Shown: positions 16,734-28,124, counted from the stretch's first letter. The stretch is 63,960 bases of DNA from Glycomyces niveus (GCF_017592475.1 NZ_JAGFNP010000003.1:501052-565011); one strand, 5' to 3'. Numbers and translations are program-made. Notes: generated by a model from the letters alone, not told the origin.

Positions 16734-19294
16734 TCGTCCTCGCTCTCGCGGTGGTTTTCGAATCGAGGCAGTGCCAGCACCATCGTCAGGCCTCCGCCGG
16801 GGGTCGCCTCCGGTGTGAGCGTGCCGCCCATGGCCTCGGCCAGGCCCCGCGACAGCGCGAGACCCAACCCCACCCCCGAGGTGTTGTCGCGGTCGCCGAG
16901 GCGCTGGAACGGGGTGAACATCGTCTCGTGGTCCTCGTCGGGGACGCCCGGGCCGCGGTCGATCACCCGCAGTTCGACCTCTGCGCCGTGGACGTTCGCG
17001 ACCAGCAATGGCGGCTGGCCCTCGGGGCTGTAGCGGAGTGCGTTCGCGATGACGTTCACCAGGATCCGCTGCAGCAGGCCCGGGTCGGCCATCACTTCGG
17101 GCAGCTCTACGGGGATGTTGAGCCGCACTTCGGCCGCCGGTTCGTCCAGTTCGTCCAATGCGGTCGGTACTGCTTCGTCGAGGGCGATCGGCACCAGGTT
17201 CGCACCGAGCACGCCCGCCTCGAGTCGACTCATGTCGAGCAGGTTGTCGACCAGGCTCGTCAGGCGCGCGAGCGACTGCTCCGCGGAGTCCAGGAGCTCC
17301 CGCCGCTCTGCGGGTGTGAACAGATCCCCTGTGGACTTCAGGCTGGAGACCGCGACGCGCACGGACGCCAGCGGCGTCCGCAGGTCGTGCGAGACCGCCG
17401 CCAGCAGCGCGGTCCGCAGCTTGTCCGCGTCCGTCAACCGCTGCACGGCCTCGGCTTGGTGCTGCAGCCGCTCGCGCTCCAGCGCCGCCGCCGCGTGCAT
17501 CGCGAACGCCTGTGCAATGCGCCGGTCCGCCGCTTCGAGCGTGTGCCCCTGCAGCGCGAGGGCGAGGTCGTCGTTGATGGGGATGTCGTTGTCGGCGTCG
17601 CCGGGATTCGCGCGGGCCTCCCCGGCGCACGCGACCGGCCGCCAGGACTTGGCCTCGTGACGCTCTGCAGGCCCCGCGCCCGGCTCGGTCCGCTCCAAGA
17701 GTGTCACCGACTCCAAGCCGAACGTCTCCCGCAGCTGTTCGAGGAGGTCGTCAAGGCGGTTCCCGCCGCGCAGCACGTTCCCGGCGAGCGTGGCGAGGGT
17801 CTGTGCCTCTGCGCTGGCCCGCGCTGCCAGGCGCGCCCGCGAGGCCGACAGGTTCACCACCGCAGCCCCGCCGAGGGCGAGTGCCACGAAGATGAACAGG
17901 GCGATCAGCTGTTCCTGGTCGTTGACCTTGAACGTGTAGTACGGGACGGTGAAGAAGAAGTTCAGCAGGAAGAACCCCAGCAGCGCGGCCAGCAGGGCGG
18001 GCCACATCCCGCCAGCGAGGGTCAGACCCATGACTGCGGTCAGGACGATGAGGATCATCGTCGTCAACGAGAGCTCCTGATGGAACGGAGTCAGGGCCGC
18101 CACGATCGCGGGGATGCCAAGAACCGCAAGAAGGAGACCCAGTCGGCGTCGGCCCGCGCCGATCAGACCCCGACCCGGCCGAGAACGCAGGACCTTCGCC
18201 ACATGCTCATGCGTGACCAGGTGGACGTCGATCGGCCCGGACTTCGCCGTCGTGGTCACACCCACGCCTCGTGAGATCGCCTGCGCGAACCGGCCGCGCC
18301 GGGAAGCCCCGAGCACGAGCTGCGTCGCGTTCACGCCACGCGCGAACTCCAACAGCGCCTCGGGGATCGACTCGCCCACGACCTGGTGATAACTGCCGCC
18401 GAGGTCCTCGACGAGGGTGCGCTGGCGGGCGAGGTTGCGGGCGGCGCGGGCGCTGGTGAGCCCGTCGCCCGAAGCGATGTACACGGCTCTGAGGTCGGCG
18501 CCGCCCGAGCGCGCGGCGATGCGGGCGGCGCGGCGGATGAGGGTGTCGCCCTCGTCGCCACCCGACAGCGCCACGACCACGCGCTCCTTCGATTCCCACG
18601 TGGCGGTGATGTCCTGGTCGGTCCGGTACTGCTCCAGCTGGTCCTCGACCTTGTCGGCCAGCCACAGCAGCGCGATCTCTCGCAGGGCGGTCAGGTTGCC
18701 GACCCGGAAGTAGTTCGACAGCGCCGCGTCCACCTTCTCGGGCGGGTAGATATTGCCGTGGACCATGCGGCGGCGCAGCGCCTCGGGGGTGATGTCGGCG
18801 AGTTCGATCTGGTCGGCGCGCCGGACGACCTCGTCGGGGACGGTCTCACGCTGCGGCACCCCGGCGATGGCCGCGACGACGTCATTGAGGGATTCGAGGT
18901 GCTGCACGTTGACCGTTGAGATGACGTCGATCCCGGCCTCCAGCAGTTCGTCGATGTCCTGCCAGCGTTTCTCGTTGCGTGAACCGGGCACGTTCGAGTG
19001 GGCGAGCTCGTCGACGAGCGCCACAGCGGGAGCCCGCGCGATGACGGCGTCGACGTCGAATTCCTCGAAGAACGAGCCGCGGTACTCGATCGTCTGCCGC
19101 GGGACCACTTCGAGGCCGCCGATCAGTTCGGCGGTCGAGGGGCGACCGTGGGTCTCGACGAAGCCGATCACGACGTCGGTCCCGCGGTCGGCGCGGCGGT
19201 GGGCTTCTTCGAGCGCGGCGAAGGTCTTTCCGACGCCCGGTGCGGCCCCGAGATAGATCCGGAGTTGTCCACGTGTCGTAGGCACAGTGCTCAT
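16730..19294 (-). CDS. kdpD: KdpD sensor histidine kinase
   Basis: An 854-residue K+/turgor sensor. The cytoplasmic N-terminal domain has Walker A 'GAAPGVGKT' (residues 16-24) and the KdpD 'VDELAHSN' motif, then a universal-stress-like domain ('VVVALSGGDEG', 'LVLGASRRGRFAQ'), four membrane segments in the middle ('LGLLLAVLGIPAIVAAL' to 'LIALFIFVALALGG'), a GAF-like stretch, and the kinase core with H box 'AVSHDLRTPLASVR', N box 'NVIANALRYSP' and 'GVGLGLALSRG'. ATG 19294 is chosen over a start six codons earlier because GAGAGG lies five bases upstream. It follows kdpC by 35 bp. Confidence 0.93.
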   Translation of the reverse strand: MSTVPTTRGQLRIYLGAAPGVGKTFAALEEAHRRADRGTDVVIGFVETHGRPSTAELIGGLEVVPRQTIEYRGSFFEEFDVDAVIARAPAVALVDELAHSNVPGSRNEKRWQDIDELLEAGIDVISTVNVQHLESLNDVVAAIAGVPQRETVPDEVVRRADQIELADITPEALRRRMVHGNIYPPEKVDAALSNYFRVGNLTALREIALLWLADKVEDQLEQYRTDQDITATWESKERVVVALSGGDEGDTLIRRAARIAARSGGADLRAVYIASGDGLTSARAARNLARQRTLVEDLGGSYHQVVGESIPEALLEFARGVNATQLVLGASRRGRFAQAISRGVGVTTTAKSGPIDVHLVTHEHVAKVLRSRPGRGLIGAGRRRLGLLLAVLGIPAIVAALTPFHQELSLTTMILIVLTAVMGLTLAGGMWPALLAALLGFFLLNFFFTVPYYTFKVNDQEQLIALFIFVALALGGAAVVNLSASRARLAARASAEAQTLATLAGNVLRGGNRLDDLLEQLRETFGLESVTLLERTEPGAGPAERHEAKSWRPVACAGEARANPGDADNDIPINDDLALALQGHTLEAADRRIAQAFAMHAAAALERERLQHQAEAVQRLTDADKLRTALLAAVSHDLRTPLASVRVAVSSLKSTGDLFTPAERRELLDSAEQSLARLTSLVDNLLDMSRLEAGVLGANLVPIALDEAVPTALDELDEPAAEVRLNIPVELPEVMADPGLLQRILVNVIANALRYSPEGQPPLLVANVHGAEVELRVIDRGPGVPDEDHETMFTPFQRLGDRDNTSGVGLGLALSRGLAEAMGGTLTPEATPGGGLTMVLALPRFENHRESEDE

Positions 19295-19329
19295 GAATCC
19301 TCTCGGGACCACTGTCGTTCGTCCTGCAT

Positions 19330-20244
19330 TCAGCTAACCGGATATTCCTCGTCAAGTGCGAGGTTGAGCTCGACGACGTTGACCGCGGGTTCGCCCATGA
19401 ACCCGAGGAAGCGGCCGGCGGTGTGCTCCTCGACCAGCGCTTCGATGTCCTCGGTGCTCGCGTCCCGCTCGGCCGCGATCCGCTCGACCTGGAGGTCGGC
19501 GTACTCGGGGCTGATGTGCGGGTCCAGTCCTGAGCCCGAGGCGGTGACGGCGTCGGCTGGGACGGCCGGTTCCTCGGGCGCATCGCCCTCGATCGGGGTG
19601 ATGATCGCCGCCGCGTAGTCCTCGCCGTATTCGGCGCATTCGACTTGCACGCCTTCGTATTCGGCCAGGAACGGCGCCTGGGCGGTGCCGCATTCCTCGT
19701 TCAGGCTCACCGCCCGGGTCACCTCGCCAGAGGTGCCCTCGGAGTAGAAGACGCCCAGGACCGCGCCCACGCCGGTGTCGGTGCAGTACGGACGGGAGCC
19801 GTCCACGCCTTCACGCTCGCCGATCTGGAGGCTGCGTTCGCACACCTGCGTGAGCAGGCTCTTCGACGCGTTCTCGTCGCCGTCCCAGCCGAGCGCGGGA
19901 TCGGGCAGGGCGTCCACGACGTTTTCCGGCCCCAGGTTCGAGGCGCCGGAGACGAGCGGGTCGTAGTCGCCCTCCTCGCCCGCGGCCGCCGAGGGCCGCG
20001 ACTGGAAGTACGGCAGTAGGGCTTCGCCGTCGTCATCGGTGAAAGACTGTCCGATGAGGGAGGAGCCGACGACATTGCCTTCGGCGTCGTAGATGAGCGA
20101 CCCTTCGGCCCGATCGTTCAAGCCGGGGATCTGGGCGACCGCGAGGACCGCGAGCGGATAGATGATGCCAGTGAGGACGGTGAACACCAGGACGGCCCGC
20201 AGGGCGGCCAGATGTTGCGAGATCCAGCGAGGAAGACGTGCCAT
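19330..20244 (-). CDS. kdpC: KdpC subunit of the K+-transporting ATPase, extended form
   Basis: KdpC couples the KdpB pump to the KdpA channel. One N-terminal membrane helix (residues 11-35, 'LRAVLVFTVLTGIIYPLAVL') is followed by the family motifs 'GSLIGQSF', 'YFQSRPSAA' and, near the C-terminus, 'SGSGLDPHISPEYADLQVER' and 'NVVELNLALDEE'. At 304 residues it is about 110 longer than E. coli KdpC. The extra part is an acidic extracellular insert with four cysteines (roughly residues 115-225), a form I associate with actinobacteria. It abuts kdpB with no gap. Confidence 0.93.
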   Translation of the reverse strand: MARLPRWISQHLAALRAVLVFTVLTGIIYPLAVLAVAQIPGLNDRAEGSLIYDAEGNVVGSSLIGQSFTDDDGEALLPYFQSRPSAAAGEEGDYDPLVSGASNLGPENVVDALPDPALGWDGDENASKSLLTQVCERSLQIGEREGVDGSRPYCTDTGVGAVLGVFYSEGTSGEVTRAVSLNEECGTAQAPFLAEYEGVQVECAEYGEDYAAAIITPIEGDAPEEPAVPADAVTASGSGLDPHISPEYADLQVERIAAERDASTEDIEALVEEHTAGRFLGFMGEPAVNVVELNLALDEEYPVS

Positions 20245-22398
<2,154 letters not shown>

Positions 22399-22409
22399 TG
22401 CGACGACTC

Positions 22410-24071
22410 CTATTGCAGGCCTTCGGCCAGCGGGCCGAGGGCGAGGACGGGCAGGAACGTGAGCGCGACCAGGACGAGGGTCACGCCGACGACCATGCCG
22501 ACGAACAGCGGTTTGTGGGTGGGGAAGGTGCCGGCGGTGGCCGGGATGGGCTTCTGCTTCGCGAACGATCCGGCGAGGGCGAGCACGAGGATGATCGGCA
22601 GGAACCTGCCGAAGATCATGCAAAGGCCCAGCGCGGTGTTGAACCAGGGCGTATTCGCGCCGAACCCGGCGAACGCGGACCCGTTGTTGTTGGAGGCGGA
22701 GGCGAAGGCGTAGAGCATCTCCGAGAGCCCGTGCGGGCCCGCTTCCTGCATCGATTCCAGATTGGACGGTACTGCGATCGAGGCGGCCACGCCTGCCAGG
22801 AGCAGCACCGGCGTCACGAGGAAGTAGAGGCTCGCGAGCTTGATCTCGCGGGCACCGATCTTTTTGCCCAGGTACTCCGGCGTGCGTCCGACCATGAGGC
22901 CCGCGATGAACACGGTGATAACCGCGAGGACCAGCAGGCCGTAGAGGCCCGCGCCGACGCCGCCGGGCGCGACCTCGCCGAGCATCATGTTCAGGATCAG
23001 CACGCCGCCGCCGAAGGAGGTGTACGAGTCGTGGAACGAGTTCACCGACCCGGTGGAGGTCAACGTGGTCGCGGCGGCGAACAGCCCCGAGTCGGGGACG
23101 CCGAAGCGCACCTCCTTGCCCTCCATCGCGGCGGACACGGCCTGCGGCACGGTGCCGTTCGCCATGTTCTCGAAACCGACGACGAGGCTCACCGAGACGA
23201 TGGCGAGGACGCCCATGACCGCGGCGATCGCGTAGCCCTGCCGGTTCTGTCCGACCAGGCGCCCGAAGGTGCGCGGCAGCGAGAACGGGATCACCAGCAG
23301 CAGGTAGATGATGATGAAGTTCGTCCAACTGGTGGGGTTCTCGAACGGGTGAGCGGCGTTGGCGTTGAAGTAGCCGCCTCCGTTGGTGCCAACATCCTTG
23401 ATGGCCTCTTGGCTCGCGACGAGCCCGCCGGTGAGCGACTGCGTGTCCCCGGCCGCGGTGGTCGCGGACGTGACGTCGGTGAGGTTCTGGATCACGCCGC
23501 CGCCGATGAGCACGATCGCGGCGACGAAGCTCAGGGGCAGTAGCACCCACAAGATGATGCGCGTCAGGTCGACCCAGAAGTTCCCGAGCTTGTCAGTCGC
23601 CTTGCGGGCGAACCCGCGGACCAGGACCATCGCGACGGCGATGCCGACCGCGGCGGACACGAAGTTCTGCACCGCCAGACCCGCGGCCTGGATCAGGATG
23701 CCCATCGTGGCTTCGCCGGAGTAGGCCTGCCAGTTCGTGTTCGTGGTGAAGCTGACCGCGGTGTTCCAGGCCAGGCCCGGCTCGACCCCGGAGAAGCCGT
23801 TGCTCAGCGGCAGCCAGTGCTGGATGCGCTGGAACACATAGAGCACCACGATGCTGACGGCCGAGAATGCCAGGATGCTGCGCGCATATCCGGCCCAATT
23901 CTGCTCGGTCTCCGGCCGCGCGCCGATGACGCGGTAGATCCCGCGCTCCACCTTGCGGTGGTGCTCGCGGGTCACGACTCGGTACATGTAGTCGCCGAGC
24001 GGCTTGTAGCTCAAGGCGAGCACCGCGATCAGCGCGGCGATGAAGATGACGCCCGCGGTGGTCTCGCTCAT
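22410..24071 (-). CDS. kdpA: KdpA, K+-channel-like subunit
   Basis: A 553-residue subunit of ten membrane helices that selects K+. The four selectivity regions are recognisable, including '[14 protein letters not shown]', '[20 protein letters not shown]', '[16 protein letters not shown]' and '[12 protein letters not shown]'. Its ATG shares one base with the kdpF stop codon (TGATG), so translation is coupled. Confidence 0.95.
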   Translation of the reverse strand: MSETTAGVIFIAALIAVLALSYKPLGDYMYRVVTREHHRKVERGIYRVIGARPETEQNWAGYARSILAFSAVSIVVLYVFQRIQHWLPLSNGFSGVEPGLAWNTAVSFTTNTNWQAYSGEATMGILIQAAGLAVQNFVSAAVGIAVAMVLVRGFARKATDKLGNFWVDLTRIILWVLLPLSFVAAIVLIGGGVIQNLTDVTSATTAAGDTQSLTGGLVASQEAIKDVGTNGGGYFNANAAHPFENPTSWTNFIIIYLLLVIPFSLPRTFGRLVGQNRQGYAIAAVMGVLAIVSVSLVVGFENMANGTVPQAVSAAMEGKEVRFGVPDSGLFAAATTLTSTGSVNSFHDSYTSFGGGVLILNMMLGEVAPGGVGAGLYGLLVLAVITVFIAGLMVGRTPEYLGKKIGAREIKLASLYFLVTPVLLLAGVAASIAVPSNLESMQEAGPHGLSEMLYAFASASNNNGSAFAGFGANTPWFNTALGLCMIFGRFLPIILVLALAGSFAKQKPIPATAGTFPTHKPLFVGMVVGVTLVLVALTFLPVLALGPLAEGLQ

Positions 24072-24160
24072 CAGAACTTCTCCGGCTTCAGCAGGGCGTA
24101 CACCAGGTAGGCGCCGATGAGCACGGCGAGGACGAGGCCGATGGCGTTGACGGCGCTCAC
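24071..24160 (-). CDS. kdpF: KdpF, small membrane subunit
   Basis: A 29-residue single-helix protein, [20 protein letters not shown] then YALLKPEKF. The 'P-E-(K/R)-F' end is the KdpF hallmark. KdpF stabilises the KdpABC complex in the membrane. It starts at GTG, overlapping the stop of an upstream micro-ORF (GTGA), and its stop overlaps the kdpA start. Confidence 0.9.
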   Translation of the reverse strand: MSAVNAIGLVLAVLIGAYLVYALLKPEKF

Positions 24161-24240
24161 AGCTTCTCCACCGCCTTCACGATGAGACCCAGGACGACGA
24201 AACAGACCACCGTCAGGGCGAGATAAGCGAGATCGGGCAT
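24157..24240 (-). CDS. 27-residue membrane peptide at the head of the kdp operon
   Basis: A micro-ORF encoding a single hydrophobic helix: [20 protein letters not shown] followed by VKAVEKL. AAGGA lies five bases before the ATG, and the stop overlaps the kdpF GTG by four bases, so it is almost certainly translated and coupled to kdpF. The C-terminal 'K-x-V-E-(K/R)-L' resembles small proteins I recall at this position in other actinobacterial kdp loci. A second KdpF-like subunit or a regulator of the complex is possible; the function is not known. Confidence 0.75.
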   Translation of the reverse strand: MPDLAYLALTVVCFVVLGLIVKAVEKL

Positions 24241-24492
24241 TGCGTCCTTCTCTTCTGGATCAAGGGGCGCGGCCGTTGCCGCGTCGCCGACTGGGGGAAC
24301 AGAGGTCGGCGAATCCGAGTGAACCCCCAGTTGCGGCGAATGCCTAGAGGGCTTGACGGCGTCCATACGAGCCGACGCGAATCCATACGCGGTCTTGACG
24401 CCCGGCCCGCCGACCTGCTCCCGAGGACCAGCGCATCATGACCTGCAAGCCGTACCGCGACACGGACCGACACCCACCGAGCCGCTGAATTA
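24241..24492. promoter_or_regulatory. kdp upstream region
   Basis: This 250 bp must contain the kdp promoter on the minus strand. I cannot point to a clear -35/-10 or KdpE site. On the plus strand there is a short direct repeat of CCATACG (around 24362 and 24382). No gene is seen. Confidence 0.4.
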
Positions 24493-24603
24493 TCAGCACG
24501 GCTCCAGCGGCACTCCGTCACTGGCGAGGTCGTTCGTGAGGTGCGCGAGTCCGGGGGCGACGTGCCTGCCGTCGGACGGCGCCAGTGCGTTGCGAGTGGT
24601 CAT
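24493..24603 (-). pseudogene. fragment of the ESX-like membrane protein gene
   Basis: The 36-codon frame includes 'RNALAPSDGRHVAPGLAHL', which matches 'RNALAPSGGRHVAPGLGHL' in the 319-residue protein encoded at 26030-26989, with matching DNA. Only this piece is present, so it is a leftover of a duplicated and deleted gene copy. Confidence 0.6.
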
Positions 24604-24612
24604 ACTGAGGAA

Positions 24613-24699
24613 ATGAGCGAACGGAGACTCGGCCGGCGCGCCTGGCTCGCCAAGGAACTCCCCGCCCTCATGGACCGCTGGGACCACGAACGGCGGTGA
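24613..24699 (+). pseudogene. C-terminal fragment of a GbsR2-like gene
   Basis: The 28-codon frame contains 'AWLAKELPALMDRW', nearly identical to the C-terminal helix of GbsR2 ('AWLAKELPALMERW'), and the DNA matches too. It lies back to back with the ESX-gene fragment, marking a recombination scar beside the kdp operon. Confidence 0.6.
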
Positions 24700-24715
24700 G
24701 CCCCGGGAACCCGTT

Positions 24716-25999
24716 TCAGTGCAGGCGGGCGCGAAACTCGGCCAGTTCCGGGCGATCGGGTCGCGGCACCGCGGTGATCTCGGCGGTGAGGGTTTCCTCG
24801 TAGGTTTCTCCGGCTGTCAGGCGGATCGTCCGCCGGTACTCGGCTCGGTTCAGGTTGACGACCGTGTGCGAGCCGATCTGCTGCCGCGGCGCCGCGACGC
24901 GCACCACCAGCTCGTGCTCACCGGGCTGGAGCTGCAGCCACATCCGGGTCCAGCTCGCCCACACCGCCTTGCCGTCGACGAACACCTCGGGCGCGGGGAT
25001 CCATGGCCTGCAGACCGGTGCTTCGGGTTCGCCGATGCGAGTTGCCCGCCACCGCTGCATCAGGCCCGGCCTCCCGCCTCCCGCGAGCGCCGCCAGCACC
25101 TCCGGTGCATACGCGTCGATCATGAACCGCAGGTGGATGCCGAGCCCGGCCCATCCCGGAGCAGGTGCGATCCGTTCGGGCGCATCGGCATCAAGGATGC
25201 GCGGTCCCTGCGGGTCCCGGTCCGCGGGCGGGTCGGCCACCGTCGTCCGGCGCAGTCGCGCCTGCTTGGCCAGCGATCCGGCGATGACGGCGACGCCCAC
25301 GCCGAGCCCGACGGCGATGGCGGCGATGACGGCCGTGTTGCCGAGGGCGGCCGAGAATCCGGACGGGTTCGCGATCGCCGCCGCTGTCGCGCCGCCCATG
25401 ATCGCCATGCCGCCCAGGACGATCAGGAAGTACCAGCCGGTGCTGCCCGGGCCGCGGCGCCGTTCACGGAACCGCGTGAGGTCGTGGGCCTGGTTGCCGG
25501 CCTCGTAGTGGCGGTGGGCGGTGGCACCGATGATGCTCGTGTAGTCGAGGTCGATGCGTTGGCCGCGTTCAAGGTTCACGGTCTTGTAGCAGCGCGAATG
25601 GCTGCTGGTGACCGCGATCAGGTGCTCGCCGGGCGGCAGTGTCAGCTTGGTAGTGCCCCAGCCCCATGAGGCCGGGACGCCGTCGACGCCGACCACGGGC
25701 ACCAATGGCCGGGAGACTCGCAGGGAGGGGCTCCATTCGCGCGAGTGCTGGTTCCCCCAGGCGGTGCGGACGACGACGGTGGCATTGGCCGCGCTGGTGT
25801 CGCTCGGCGACAGGTCGATCCGGCGCCCGGCCTGGACCGCCACGGTCGCATCGGGATGCGGCCGGGCGGCCCAGGCCCGGAACGGCGGGAACGTCTTGAA
25901 CCCCGCGAAGCGCCGCGTTCCGGGCAGCACCGGCCAGGAGACGAGCAGCGCGATGGCGAGCAGGCCGAAACCCAACCCGATGAGGTCGTCAGTGCTCAT
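24716..25999 (-). CDS. hypothetical membrane protein of the ESX-like cluster
   Basis: A 427-residue protein with one N-terminal membrane helix (residues 5-25), a beta-rich domain containing 'LPPGEHLIAVTSSHSRCYKT' (about 120-139), two central membrane helices ('WYFLIVLGGMAIMGGATAAA' and 'TAVIAAIAVGLGVGVAVIAG') and a second beta-rich domain with 'LQPGEHELVVRVAAPRQQ'. The two beta domains look like repeats of one fold. It is last in a four-gene minus-strand operon with WXG-type proteins. I do not recognise the family; a membrane component or partner of a type VII substrate is inference. Confidence 0.65.
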   Translation of the reverse strand: MSTDDLIGLGFGLLAIALLVSWPVLPGTRRFAGFKTFPPFRAWAARPHPDATVAVQAGRRIDLSPSDTSAANATVVVRTAWGNQHSREWSPSLRVSRPLVPVVGVDGVPASWGWGTTKLTLPPGEHLIAVTSSHSRCYKTVNLERGQRIDLDYTSIIGATAHRHYEAGNQAHDLTRFRERRRGPGSTGWYFLIVLGGMAIMGGATAAAIANPSGFSAALGNTAVIAAIAVGLGVGVAVIAGSLAKQARLRRTTVADPPADRDPQGPRILDADAPERIAPAPGWAGLGIHLRFMIDAYAPEVLAALAGGGRPGLMQRWRATRIGEPEAPVCRPWIPAPEVFVDGKAVWASWTRMWLQLQPGEHELVVRVAAPRQQIGSHTVVNLNRAEYRRTIRLTAGETYEETLTAEITAVPRPDRPELAEFRARLH

Positions 26000-26029
26000 G
26001 CGCCACCGGCTCTCCCGTCATGGTTTCGG

Positions 26030-26989
26030 TCAGCCCCAGTCAGGGGCGTCGTCGTCGGCCCACTCGGGGGCCTCGATGGTGGGGATGAAGTCGAGGTTGC
26101 CCGGATCCAGACCGGTCTCGCCCCGAGGGTCGTTCTTGCCGTCGACACTGCCGTCCTGCGCCAGGTCGTTGACGTTGAGCCCGGTGTTGTAAGCACCCTG
26201 GCCGCCCACGAACAGGTGCCCGAGCCCCGGGGCAACGTGCCTGCCGCCCGAGGGCGCCAGCGCGTTCCGCAGTCCCAACTGGGCGAGCCCTTGCGCCATG
26301 TTGAACGCGGTGGGGCCGACCAGGTCGAGCGGGTTGACCACGTTGCCCTGGGTCGCCAGCGCGATCCAGGAGACGCCCATGCCCGCACCGATGGCGGCTG
26401 CGAGTCCCTTGCCCAGAGCCGTGAGCGCGGTGTCGAGGGCCTTCAAGATGGTGAGTCCGGTGGCGGCGACGGTCATCGCCGCCGCCCGGACCGACTGCGC
26501 GGCGGCCGCAGTGGGCGGGAACGCCTGCAGCGGCCAGTACACCAGCGCCATGGCCATGAGGATCGTCGCGAGGGCGGTGTAGGCGGTGACCATGACCGCC
26601 AGTAGCGCCGCGATCGAGAACAGGCCGATGCCGACCTCGATCGCGAAGAGCGCGATGGTCCACAGCTGCGTCTTGACTTTCCCTGCCTGGTCGATGAAGG
26701 CCTGGCAGTCGTCCCCTTCCCAGGACTCGGCGTCCATCGCGTCGATCTCGTCCTGGAGGGCCTGGGCGGCGGTGATGTACTTCTCCGCGAGCTGGAACCA
26801 GTAGGCGCCGACCATCATGATCTGGCCGGGGTTGCACTGGTTCATGTAGATGATGCGGGCGATCTGCGTGCAGGAGACGCCGAAGGTGAAGGCGGGCAGG
26901 ACGATCTCGACCGCCGCGGCCGGGGCCATGACGGCGAACGTGTCCATCATGCCCTGGAAAGACTCGGGTTCGGGTGCGCCGATTGACAT
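26030..26989 (-). CDS. ESX/WXG-type membrane protein
   Basis: A 319-residue protein. A WXG100-like helical hairpin centred on 'MDAESWEGDDCQAFIDQAGK' (about residues 85-104) is followed by three or four membrane helices ('TIALFAIEVGIGLFSIAALL' onward). The C-terminal tail is hydrophilic and Gly/Asp-rich ('PSGGRHVAPGLGHLFVGGQG'). The W-E-G turn is typical of type VII secretion substrates, and long versions with a C-terminal domain can be effectors. No ESX core gene (EccC, EccB, MycP) is in the window. AAGGAA precedes the ATG. A broken copy of its 3' part lies at 24.5 kb. Confidence 0.65.
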   Translation of the reverse strand: MSIGAPEPESFQGMMDTFAVMAPAAAVEIVLPAFTFGVSCTQIARIIYMNQCNPGQIMMVGAYWFQLAEKYITAAQALQDEIDAMDAESWEGDDCQAFIDQAGKVKTQLWTIALFAIEVGIGLFSIAALLAVMVTAYTALATILMAMALVYWPLQAFPPTAAAAQSVRAAAMTVAATGLTILKALDTALTALGKGLAAAIGAGMGVSWIALATQGNVVNPLDLVGPTAFNMAQGLAQLGLRNALAPSGGRHVAPGLGHLFVGGQGAYNTGLNVNDLAQDGSVDGKNDPRGETGLDPGNLDFIPTIEAPEWADDDAPDWG

Positions 26990-27025
26990 CGAGCGGTTCC
27001 TTTGCGGTTCAGAGGGATTCGGTGG

Positions 27026-27319
27026 TCACTTGAAGTCGGCGGCGCCCGCCGTGTCGGCGTCCTCCCAAGCGGTGGCGCAGCCTTCGAGGTTGTCGTTCAT
27101 GGTCTGGAAGCACTCGGCGGCGCCCTGGACCATCTCGTTCATGTAGCTCACGGCCGTGGTGTAGACCGCGGCGAGCGAGACGTCCACCGAGGTGTACAGC
27201 GCCTGGTCGATGCCGCGCAGGTTCGGGAGGAGCTCGTTGGCCTCCTCCAGAGTGGGGGTGACGTTGCTCTTGATGTTGGTGCCGAGCTGGCGGATCGTCT
27301 CGGGGTCTACTTTCGGCAT
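27026..27319 (-). CDS. WXG100/EspC-like small secreted protein
   Basis: A 97-residue helical protein with a central turn and 'GCATAWEDADTAGAADFK' at its end, the C-terminal W-x-x-x-D arrangement of ESX-associated proteins. It is the size of an ESAT-6/EspC-type substrate that would dimerise as a four-helix bundle. A strong ribosome site GAGGATGAC precedes the ATG. It lies eight bases downstream of the next gene in the operon. Confidence 0.65.
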   Translation of the reverse strand: MPKVDPETIRQLGTNIKSNVTPTLEEANELLPNLRGIDQALYTSVDVSLAAVYTTAVSYMNEMVQGAAECFQTMNDNLEGCATAWEDADTAGAADFK

Positions 27320-27326
27320 GTCATCC

Positions 27327-28124
27327 TCACTGTCCTCGGATCCGGCGGATCTGTTCGTCGTGGTCTTGGCGCAGGAACGCCGCCTGCCCGATCGATTTGC
27401 GCGCGAATGCCTGCGCTTCGGCCGGCATGCCGTCGACCTGGTCCATGGTCAACGGGAGTCCCATGGCGTCGATGCCCGCACGCTGACGCTCCGCCAGGTC
27501 CTCTGCGGCGCGCGCGGTCGTTTCGTTGATCTCCTTGGCCAGGGCGTCCGGGCCAAGCTCGCGGGCGTGGATGCCGAGCAGGAGGCGGGCGATCGGATAT
27601 TCACCGGTCGCCTCCACCGTCACGTCGCCTTCGGGGCTGGTGGCGGTGCCGATGGACTCGTCGGGTGCGGCCTCGGGTGTCTGGCCTCCCTGTACGCCTT
27701 GGAATCGTTCGAGCATCGCGATCGCCATGTCGAGGTTGCCGATGGGGTATTCGGAGCTGAGCGCTGACCGCGATTGGACCTGCGGGTCCTCGGGCGGCAG
27801 GTCGTCGTCGGCGCCGAACCGGGCTCGATTGCGCTCGATGACGGTGTTCAATCCGTTCTCCCGCAGTCCGTCACGCAGGTCCTTGAGTTCAGCCAGCGCA
27901 TCGGCGGCCGAACCCGGGGACGAGTCTGTGGCGGCCTGCGCGGCCCGCGCCGCATCAGCGGCGTCCCGCGCGGTGTACGTGATGAGTTCGGCGAGGTCGC
28001 GTGCGGGCATGCGCACTGCCTCGGTTGTCAGTCGGACGGTCGGGGTCGGACTGTCGCCGTCCACGATGGTGACGTTGCCGCACCCGCTGGTGTAGGCGGG
28101 TGGTGCGGGGTCGGTGTCGGTCAT
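27327..28124 (-). CDS. first gene of the ESX-like operon, hypothetical
   Basis: A 265-residue soluble, mostly helical protein. An N-terminal segment 'GCGNVTIVDG' is followed by an Ala-rich helix ('TARDAADAARAAQAATDS') and a C-terminal helical region ending 'RQDHDEQIRRIRGQ'. The first 80 residues resemble the small YbaB-like proteins often found in actinobacterial ESX loci, but this is weak. ATG 28124 is chosen because GGAG lies five bases upstream; an earlier in-frame start has no such site. It begins an operon of four genes with short gaps. Confidence 0.55.
   Translation of the reverse strand: MTDTDPAPPAYTSGCGNVTIVDGDSPTPTVRLTTEAVRMPARDLAELITYTARDAADAARAAQAATDSSPGSAADALAELKDLRDGLRENGLNTVIERNRARFGADDDLPPEDPQVQSRSALSSEYPIGNLDMAIAMLERFQGVQGGQTPEAAPDESIGTATSPEGDVTVEATGEYPIARLLLGIHARELGPDALAKEINETTARAAEDLAERQRAGIDAMGLPLTMDQVDGMPAEAQAFARKSIGQAAFLRQDHDEQIRRIRGQ

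Noticed and set aside
24486..24497. CTGAATTATCAG as a fourth GbsR-type operator
   Set aside because: It lacks the AAnTTCAn arms and the six-base spacer seen in the three accepted copies.
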